A DNA stretch of 64,000 nt. It comes from Diphasiastrum complanatum. Taxonomy: Eukaryota; Streptophyta; Lycopodiopsida; Lycopodiales; Lycopodiaceae. Position 1 is the first letter of the stretch. Each line of letters begins with the position of its first letter. A program made the position numbers and the translations under genes. This document shows positions 58,147 to 64,000 of this stretch, piece by piece. The notes below the pieces were generated by a model. It saw only the letters and a list, made by a program, of their open reading frames with translations. It was not told the DNA's origin and did no database searches. Location of the stretch: positions 61,403,340-61,467,339 of the forward strand of contig CM055101.1 of NCBI GenBank assembly GCA_029204225.1. The letters are read 5' to 3'.

Positions 58147-58393
58147 TAGCCCACCAATGATAGCATGCCGACGTATGGTGGTAGGCTACTAGGGCAATTT
58201 TTTTTTCTTGCCCTTTCCAGAGTCACCTTAGCACGCCGGCGTGCTATGGTGGTGGACTGCACACAAATTTTTTTTTTTTGCCCTGGCAGCCCACCACCTT
58301 AGCACTCCGGCGTGCTATGGTGGTGGGCTGCACAATTTTTATTTATTTATTTATTTTCTGAATCACTTGGCATGCCGACGTGCCAAGTGATTG
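58147..58393. repeat. Row of four related palindromes in right arm
   Basis: 58147-58188 (TAGCCCACCA...TGGTGGTAGGCTA, imperfect), 58221-58258 (CACCTTAGCACGCC/GGCGTGCTATGGTG), 58286-58331 (GCAGCCCACCACC...GGTGGTGGGCTGC) and 58360-58393 (GAATCACTTGGCATGCC/GACGTGCCAAGTGATT). They are separated by T-rich spacers, often with a GCCCTGGC or GCCCTTTCC word. The left arm has only two of these modules, so the right arm has gained copies. Confidence 0.88.
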
Positions 58394-58525
58394 TCAAAAA
58401 TTTTAACTATGTGCCAAACCACAATTCTTATTAATAAACATTCAAGTAGTGGCATAAAGATGATAGCACACCATGTGCTATCTTTTTATTGACTCATAGC
58501 AAGAAAGAAATTCACAAACTCGCAA

Positions 58526-59071
58526 GAATGTCAAAACCCCACAAAGGCCTTGCCACAAGTTTCTTGAATAAAAATGTGATTATCTAAGATTGAATGTAAA
58601 TAAGTTAGCAATTCTCAAACAATAGCTATCTTGGAATCGTGGCATAATGGTTAACATTTTGTTTTCTTTTCGCAACGATTGAAATTTGATTCAAAGTGTG
58701 TGCAGGAGTGACAACAATAGAGAACAAATAAGAAATGAATTTGTGAAAACAAATGGATAACTTTGTCTATTGATAGTTGTTGGTGATGAGATTGGTGTGT
58801 CATCCAGGTTGGGAGCCTAAAAGAGAGACATAATTTTTTTGCTATTAATCACTTACATATAGAGGTGCATTCAAAGCGTGGTCATGCTTGCAAGGAAAAA
58901 AAAGAAAATAAATCTTTCACTAAACGAACGAGTTCTTGCAATAAAGTCCTTAGCAATTTGGGAAAGCTTTTTGTGTGCACACACTTCTAAACTCTGAAAG
59001 AGCTCATCTCTCATCTTGATCGAGAAGGGTGGAATGAGGGTGCATGGAGTTCACAACCTCATCAAACAAGT
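58526..59071. other. Spacer with a weak tRNA-like word
   Basis: No gene. GTGGCATAATGGTTAACA near 58638 resembles an A-box region of a tRNA-derived SINE, but no B box or 3' tail is convincing. Confidence 0.35.
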
Positions 59072-59460
59072 GATCCAAAGGCTTCCATCCATATTCATTT
59101 GATTGTAAAATATTCTAAGCCTTGTGGATGGTCTATGAGCACCCTATCATTTACTATAAAAATATCAACAAATAGACCCAAAAGCCTCCATCCATATTCA
59201 TTTGATTGTGAAGTATTCTAAGTCTTGTGGATGGTTGTATGAGCACCTTATCATTTATTATAAAAAAAATCAAGGAATAGATCCAAAAGCCTCCATCCAT
59301 ATTTCATTTGATTGTGAGATATTCTAAGCTTTGTGCATGGTTGTATGAGCACCTTATCATTTACTATAATTAAATCACTAAATAGATCCAAAAGGCTCCA
59401 TCCATTTTCATTTGATTGTGAAATGTTCTAAGCCTTCTAGATGGTCGTATGAGTACCCGA
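59072..59460. repeat. Tandem repeat, about 3.7 units of 103-105 bp
   Basis: Units start at 59072, 59175, 59280 and 59385 with GAYCCAAARGCYTCCATCCA. Each continues TTCATTTGATTGTRAA-type, a TTCTAAG.CTT word and ATGGTYGTATGAGCACC, then an A/T-rich tail (TATCATTTACTATAA). The last unit is cut after GAGTACC. Units differ at roughly one base in ten. Confidence 0.9.
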
Positions 59461-59555
59461 AGGGCTCTTTTTCACTTGGCCTATTCACCCATGTAAAGTG
59501 ACGTCAAATGGAAGAATGGATGTTTGCTCAGGTGAACGTGTTTTGCAAAAAAGGC

Positions 59556-59750
59556 TAGAACGGGCCACCCCACACACTTCTCAAGCGTATGGGTGACGGG
59601 CTCTATCCAATAGCTAAAATCTAGCTTTTGCAAAAGTCTTTTTCACTCGAGCAACCATCTATTGTTACACACTTCCTGGGTGAATGGGTGACATGAAAAA
59701 ACACCCTAAGTGGCACTTCTTGGGTGAGCGGGTGACATGGAAAGACACTG
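59556..59750. repeat. Degenerate 50-bp repeats with GGGTGACAT core
   Basis: CACTTCCTGGGTGAATGGGTGACATG (59663) and CACTTCTTGGGTGAGCGGGTGACATG (59714), each followed by RAAARACAC, 51 bp apart; a weaker relative with CACTTCTCAAGCGTATGGGTGAC near 59565. Confidence 0.6.
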
Positions 59751-59769
59751 AAGATAGGATTAGTCTTCC

Positions 59770-59778
59770 AAACCCTAA
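59770..59778 (+). promoter_or_regulatory. Telo-box upstream of candidate GT31 gene
   Basis: AAACCCTAA matches the plant telo-box, found in many promoters of constitutively expressed genes. A TATA-like TATAAG lies at 59824, and a CT-rich initiator-like patch (TTCTCTCTCTCTATTG) follows at 59914. The position, about 100-150 bases before the pyrimidine-rich leader, suits a promoter. Confidence 0.45.
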
Positions 59779-59879
59779 TTTCATGCAAAATAAAATGTGG
59801 TCAACTTTTGTTCTTGGGGTTGGTATAAGTGGTGGGTAGAGAGAGCGATGTTAAGTTTGTCGGGGTATGCACGCTATTC

Positions 59880-61202
59880 ATGGAACTACAACACAAACAC
59901 GTTCCTAGGAACCATTCTCTCTCTCTATTGAAGCAAAAAGCCGCCTGCTCTCGCCTTTTCTATTTAACCAAAAAGCTTTGCTCGCTTTTTACTCTTTTTC
60001 GCTTTCTCTCGTCGTTCTCGCTTCCAGACAATTATTTGTGTTCGGCTTTTCTTCCCCGATGCAGCTCAGATTTCCTCCCTGGTCGATGCTCTCTCTCCCA
60101 TTTCTTTCGAACGGGGTATGTTTTTGCACTCAATTGCTTATTTTGCCTCGTTGCTTGCTGCTTGCTTTTGACTTCACAATCTTTATCGGTTTCAAATCTT
60201 GTCTATTATCTACATGATTTTCCAACCTCGTCACTATGTTAGTAGATGCGTTGGAGTTATCATTCTTTTGTTGCGAGTTTGAAGTATTGTGGTTAGGATT
60301 GCTGGGAAGTATTCTTCTTGTTCTGCTTGAGGTTTAGCTTTTCTGGTTATGATTGCAATGCGGTTAGGCTGTTATTCTTTCATTGCCAGTTTGAAATCTG
60401 GTGCTCAGAAGCTCGGGTTCAGTTTTTATTATTAGGATTGCAAATGTTGAAATGAAAAATTTGCGTCAGCGTAAGCTTACAGAGGGTGTTCAAACTTTCT
60501 TGAACTTTGAGACTTCAGAAGCTTCACGTCGATTCAATTTTCCATTATCATAGCCTGATTTCGATACCAGGAGGCTCAAGAACTTGGAAGGACCGCAGGT
60601 AACTCATAGGTTTTGGTCCAAAATGGTTCAAATCCTTTTTGGTAACTTGTTGAACTGACATACCGCGCAAATTTGTCTGTTTTTCGCTTGGATTTGATTG
60701 TTTCTTCAACGTATGCTTGAGTCGGAGTTATTCTGTCATCCGTGGTAAGCTTCATGGTTAAAGCAGTTTTCTGCTCTCGAGACATCTTTTATTGCGATAT
60801 TTATATGTAGATAGAACAAGGTTTCCCTCAGACGCTGGTACATCAGTACATGTCATTTTTTTGCTTTGTTGCAGGAAACGTGACGCGATTAAACACGCCT
60901 TCCATCCTGAACGTGCAATGCTCACAACAAATATGATTTTTCCATTGCCCTATTACTTCAGGTTTTCATCGAAAATCTGACTTTGAAAGCTCACCTCAGT
61001 TTTGAACGACTTGCCTGGCCAAAGAGAAAACCTCCATGTAAAGTGTCTCCAACTACCATCTCATGGTGTGCAATATTATCCTTATTAGTTTTTGGAATCT
61101 AGCTAGCATGAGCGTTTTAGCCTGGTTTATATTCTAACCATCTGATTTATGATCTAGGTAACAATGCATATGTGAATGTTGTTGTATGGTTACAGTTTGC
61201 AG
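59880..61202 (+). other. Probable 5' leader with introns of the GT31-like gene
   Basis: A change to pyrimidine-rich, less AT-rich sequence after 59880 is typical of plant 5' leaders. Plausible splice signals: donor GTATGT at 60116, a short exon 60571-60598 between GATACCAG and GTAACT, an exon 60875-60961 between TTGTTGCAG and GTTTTC, and the acceptor GTTTGCAG ending at 61202. No long frame passes through them, consistent with an untranslated leader. The exon model is inference; only the last acceptor is strongly tied to the coding exon. Confidence 0.4.
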
Positions 61203-61224
61203 GAATTGACGCCAATCTACAGCG

Positions 61225-61316
61225 ATGCGAGGAAGGTCTGTTGGTGGTATCTCCACTCAATGGGTAGTACTACTCTGTGTAGCATGCTTTTATTTGGGAA
61301 TGCTTCTCACCAACAG
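61225..61316 (+). CDS. First coding exon, beta-1,3-galactosyltransferase-like protein (GT31 family)
   Basis: The ATG at 61225 is preceded in frame by a stop at 61207, 18 bases upstream, fixing the start. The exon encodes 30 complete codons, ending ...GMLLTN plus AG, and meets a GTAATA donor at 61317 (phase 2). A short basic N-terminus (MRGRSVGG) is followed by ISTQWVVLLCVACFYLGMLL, a single membrane span. This matches the signal anchor of plant GT31 beta-1,3-galactosyltransferases (DUF4094 region), which typically reads S-x-(R/K)-W-x(8-10)-F-x-G-M-L-x-(T/V)-N-R and has an exon border at this Arg. These type II Golgi enzymes add galactose in beta-1,3 linkage to glycoproteins such as arabinogalactan proteins. 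Catalytic exons would lie beyond the retroelement to the right, outside the window. Whether the gene is complete cannot be seen. Confidence 0.65.
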
Positions 61317-61575
61317 GTAATACTTGGCATACCCCGCTAGCCAGCTATGGAGTTATGCTAGAGTTTTTCAAGAGCATTACTGTTCTCTTTCCTGTGAACA
61401 AAGTTCTTATTGCCAACACAGCTCATCTTAAAGTCCTACACAGGTCCCACACCCTACATCTTCCCTCCCAAAAATCCAGGCTCAAAACAACTCCATGCAC
61501 CAAATCTAGTCCTCCTCACTTGAGACTCTCTTCCATACAAAATTCTTAAAACAAACATGATCTTCTGTCTTTTGT
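61317..61575 (+). other. Start of intron 1 of the GT31-like gene
   Basis: Begins GTAATA. No acceptor with a matching next exon was recognised before the copia LTR at 61576, so the retroelement appears to lie in this intron. Confidence 0.45.
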
Positions 61576-62262
61576 GAAAAGTACAGTACTAAGGACCATA
61601 AATGGATCTTTGAATGATCCACAAGGTGATTGTATGCTTGTTAAACAATCTATCAGAAACTAGTCATCAGAAAACAAGATCTAGTTTAGCAGCTTGATAG
61701 GAAACAAGTAGAGACAATCAAAGCATTGATCAAATAGTCTAATCCAACTCCACACGTGTGGAAATAAGTCTGTAGTACGGCCTGTAGACAGTGTTTACAA
61801 AGTGCCAAAGCTGGGTTTCATCGGAAAAATAGAGTAATCACCATACAATGAGAGGAAACTCGAGTTTCTCCTTGAGGCTCCAAAAGTTTCTATCTTCTCA
61901 CTATGGAGAATGGAAATACATAGTAAAACACACTTCCTTTGCAAAGTTAGGTGAAAATCCAGCATGTAATAAGGAAGTAGACTCCACTTTCTTGCCCTAA
62001 TGTGAAAACCCTAGTCTAGATCCAAGAGTCATGCTTGGTAGGTGCATGGTAAGTACAAATCTCATCATAAATCATGGTCTAGATCCTACAAAGTAGGAAT
62101 CACTACCAAATAGACACAACCACTCCTCTTGACTCGTGGTAACCTACTTTAGGTGTGTATGTACAAGTGGCACTTTGGCCATTCAGGTAACCAACAAACA
62201 ATATTGACAAAATGTACAATATTCTACATGGCTAGATTTGCCAATGTAGGCAATTTTTCACA
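61576..62262 (-). mobile_element. 3' LTR of copia F
   Basis: 687 bp, TGTGAAAAGTACAG to CAATTTTTCACA, the same family as the solo LTR at 51772-52449. CACACGTGTG lies near 61752. The five bases outside are TCTTT. The partner LTR is beyond the right edge. Confidence 0.9.
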
Positions 62263-64000
62263 CTCCTCCTCAAATCTAGCCTTGGAGATCACAATGCTTT
62301 TATCAATAACTCCAATTGAAGATCTAAGCTTGACAAATGAATCTTTAGGTAAAGGTTTAGTAAACAAATCAGCGAAGCAACTTGATGATGGCACGTGTTG
62401 GAGCTTGATCTCTTTAGCTTGCACTTTTTCCCTCACGAAATGATGAGCAATTTCGATGTGTTTGCTCCTTGCATGGAATGTAGGATTAGTTGCAAGTGAT
62501 TGGGCTGATTGGTTGTCACAATAGATGATAGGGATCTCCTCCTCCATGACATGAAGCTCCACCAATAGCCTTTTGAGCCACAAGACCTCCTTGCATGTTG
62601 ATGTCAAGGCCTTGTATTCGGATTCTGTGGAAGATAGGGAGATGGTATCTTGCTTTTTGGAAAGCCATGATACTACTCCATCACATAGAAAGGTGGCAAA
62701 GGCACTTGTTGATCTTCTATCCACTTTGTCACCTGCAAAATCCGAGTCACTATAGGCTCTTAAGCCAAGATTAGTTCCTCTATACAAAATACCAAAATTC
62801 TTAGTGAATGAAATGTATCTAAGAACTCTTTTGGCCATCTTCCAATGTGAAACTAGAGGACTTTGCATGAATTGGCTTAACTTTCCAACACTATAACTAA
62901 GATCAGGTCTAGTTATAGTTAAATAGATCAAGGAGCCAATAAGCCTTCTATATAATGTGATGTCCTCAAAGGATGCTTCATCACAACCAATAGATGCTTT
63001 TACATGTTGCTCCATTGGTGTCTCAATGCCTTTACAATTCTTCATTCCAAATCTATCTAGGATGGATGTAGCATATTTAGATTGACAAATGAAGCTAAAA
63101 TCACATCCTCTAATAACCTCTATTCCAAGAATGAAGCTCAATAGGCCGAGATCTACCATCTTAAACTCTTTTGCTAAAGCAATTTTTACATCTCTAATTC
63201 CATCTAGATCATTACCACTCAAGATAATGTCATCTACATACAAAACAAGAATAATGATCATGCCATCATGAAAACTTATATACAATGATGGATTATAGGC
63301 ACTCATTACAAAATTGATGGAAATGAGAAAAGAGTTTAGCCTAGAGTACCATGCTCTAGGTGCTTGCTTGAGCCCATAAAGGCTCTTCTTCAAAAAACAC
63401 ACCTTTCCTTCATGCTTTGCCTTGATGAAGCCCTCGGGTTGCCTCATGTAGATCTCTTCCTCCAAATAACCATTTAGGAATGCATTTGTGAAGTCAAGTT
63501 GGAATAGCTCCCAATTGAAGGTTGTAGCAAGACTAATGATCAACCTGATAGTAACAAGCTTAGCCACAGGAGCCAAAGTCTCATCATAGTCAATGCCTTT
63601 GGTTTGTAAAAAACCTTTGGCAACAAGCCTAGCTTTATGCTTGCTTATTGATCCATCTTGATTATACTTCAATCTAAACACCCACTTGCAATCAAGAGGT
63701 TTCTTCCCTTGAGGAAGATTCACAAGATCCCAAGTATGATTCTCAATAAGAGCATCATACTCTACTTGCATAGCATCCATCCAACTTTTAGACTTACAAG
63801 CATCTTCATAGCATGTTGGCTCATCTAACATTGAAGTAAGAAAGGTGTAAGATGTGAAAGATGATGAGCCTTCCCTTTGATCACCTTGACCATCATAGGT
63901 GAGCCTCAATGGCTCGCATCTTGCCCTTGTAGATCTTCTTGGAGTTCTTGGAGTTCTTGCATCTTGAGATGGATCCTCAAGTTCTTCTTCACTTGGAAGC
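62224..64000 (-). CDS. Ty1/copia RT and RNase H, open to the right edge (copia F)
   Basis: A single frame runs from the window edge to a stop at 62224. Counting from codon 63909 as residue 1: RT includes WVFRLKYNQDG (76-86), KARLVAKGF (92-100), QLDFTNAF with Asp139, SLYGLKQAPRAWYSRL (176-191) and YVDD (224-227). RNase H has YSDSDFAGD (Asp388), STESEY (Glu429), CDNQSA (Asp465) and HARSKHIEIAHHFV (479-492). All expected catalytic residues are present. Upstream of residue 1 the acidic/Arg linker (TPRTPRRSTRARCEP) stays open to 64000. The last 13 codons cross the polypurine tract (62263-62279) and end inside the LTR. This is the best-preserved retroelement frame in the window and could be young. 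Confidence 0.95.
   Translation of the reverse strand, partial: LPSEEELEDPSQDARTPRTPRRSTRARCEPLRLTYDGQGDQREGSSSFTSYTFLTSMLDEPTCYEDACKSKSWMDAMQVEYDALIENHTWDLVNLPQGKKPLDCKWVFRLKYNQDGSISKHKARLVAKGFLQTKGIDYDETLAPVAKLVTIRLIISLATTFNWELFQLDFTNAFLNGYLEEEIYMRQPEGFIKAKHEGKVCFLKKSLYGLKQAPRAWYSRLNSFLISINFVMSAYNPSLYISFHDGMIIILVLYVDDIILSGNDLDGIRDVKIALAKEFKMVDLGLLSFILGIEVIRGCDFSFICQSKYATSILDRFGMKNCKGIETPMEQHVKASIGCDEASFEDITLYRRLIGSLIYLTITRPDLSYSVGKLSQFMQSPLVSHWKMAKRVLRYISFTKNFGILYRGTNLGLRAYSDSDFAGDKVDRRSTSAFATFLCDGVVSWLSKKQDTISLSSTESEYKALTSTCKEVLWLKRLLVELHVMEEEIPIIYCDNQSAQSLATNPTFHARSKHIEIAHHFVREKVQAKEIKLQHVPSSSCFADLFTKPLPKDSFVKLRSSIGVIDKSIVISKARFEEECEKLPTLANLAM
62263..62279 (-). other. Polypurine tract of copia F
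   Basis: The complement reads CTAGATTTGAGGAGGAG immediately before the LTR start, overlapping the end of the coding frame. Confidence 0.8.

Larger units (their letters stand above)
54991..58525. mobile_element. Large inverted-repeat (fold-back) element, about 3.5 kb
   Basis: The left arm (54991-about 55305) is the reverse complement of the right arm (about 58205-58525). Matching order from the outside in: TTGCGAGT, CTTTCTTGC, ATGAGTCAATAAAAAGATAG, a hairpin, CACTACTTGAATGTTTATTA, GTGGTTTGGCACATAGTTAA, the TTGGCATGC hairpin, then the GCAGCCCACCACC hairpin. The left arm has about 75 extra bases (55110-55190); the right arm has extra hairpin copies. Each arm ends at an (AT)n tract on its inner side. 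The interior (55365-58087) holds simple repeats and no transposase. No target duplication was seen at the borders. Confidence 0.8.

Noticed and set aside
58630-58700. Possible tRNA gene or SINE head (GTGGCATAATGGTTAACA)
   Set aside because: No credible B box, acceptor stem or poly(A) tail. A similar weak word on the minus strand near 56490 was treated the same way.
59072-59460. CRISPR-like array
   Set aside because: Units are contiguous 104-bp tandem repeats without conserved short repeats separated by unique spacers, and the genome is a plant.
61355-61549. 64-codon frame after the GT31 exon
   Set aside because: It lies in the presumed intron, does not match the family's next exon and has no acceptor in phase.

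Overview
This window comes from the nuclear genome of a land plant with a repeat-rich genome. Almost all recognisable coding sequence belongs to Ty1/copia and Ty3/gypsy LTR retrotransposons. PBS-like sites resemble those for plant initiator-tRNA-Met (TGGTATCAGAGC type) and the TGGCGCCGTTGCC type. Introns are short with GT...AG borders, and the one clear host exon matches a plant-type Golgi glycosyltransferase. The sequence alone does not show which plant group. There are no prokaryotic operons, CRISPR arrays or rRNA genes.

Layout. 1-3.5 kb: a gypsy Gag start at the left edge, an AT-rich stretch and a decayed two-exon ORF. 3.5-4.9 kb: an LTR with PBS, then two GC-richer minisatellites. 4.9-20.5 kb: a mosaic of copia and gypsy pieces. 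Its clearest event is a 3.25-kb non-autonomous copia element (10052-13300, 5-bp duplication GTTGT) inserted into the reverse transcriptase of a plus-strand copia element. One LTR of this insert is partly palindromic, so both ends of the insert are U3 ends. 20.5-25.9 kb: a minus-strand copia element split by a 1.9-kb solo LTR. 26.8-28.0 kb: a possible non-transposon gene with two ubiquitin-like repeats and a frameshift. 29-54 kb: more truncated copia and gypsy units, inverted LTR duplications, a long (TC)n tract, and a solo LTR (51772-52449, duplication AGATC) inside a gypsy polyprotein.

55.0-58.5 kb is a roughly 3.5-kb inverted-repeat (fold-back) element. Its arms are built from several GC-rich hairpins sharing a GCCGGCGTGC-like centre; related hairpins occur inside each arm and in a 90-bp fold-back at 36.0 kb. 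59.1-59.5 kb is a 104-bp tandem repeat. 59.8-61.3 kb looks like the promoter, 5' leader and first coding exon of a GT31 beta-1,3-galactosyltransferase-like gene. 61.6-64.0 kb is the 3' half of a nearly intact minus-strand copia element, apparently in that gene's first intron, running off the right edge.

Most retroelement frames carry stops, frameshifts or deletions. The best preserved are the integrase segment at 15030-15902, the integrase at 24909-25845, the Gag at 53640-54361 and the RT-RNase H frame at 62224-64000. Several unrelated-looking LTRs carry multiple CACACATGTG/CACACGTGTG palindromes, the main pattern shared between families here.
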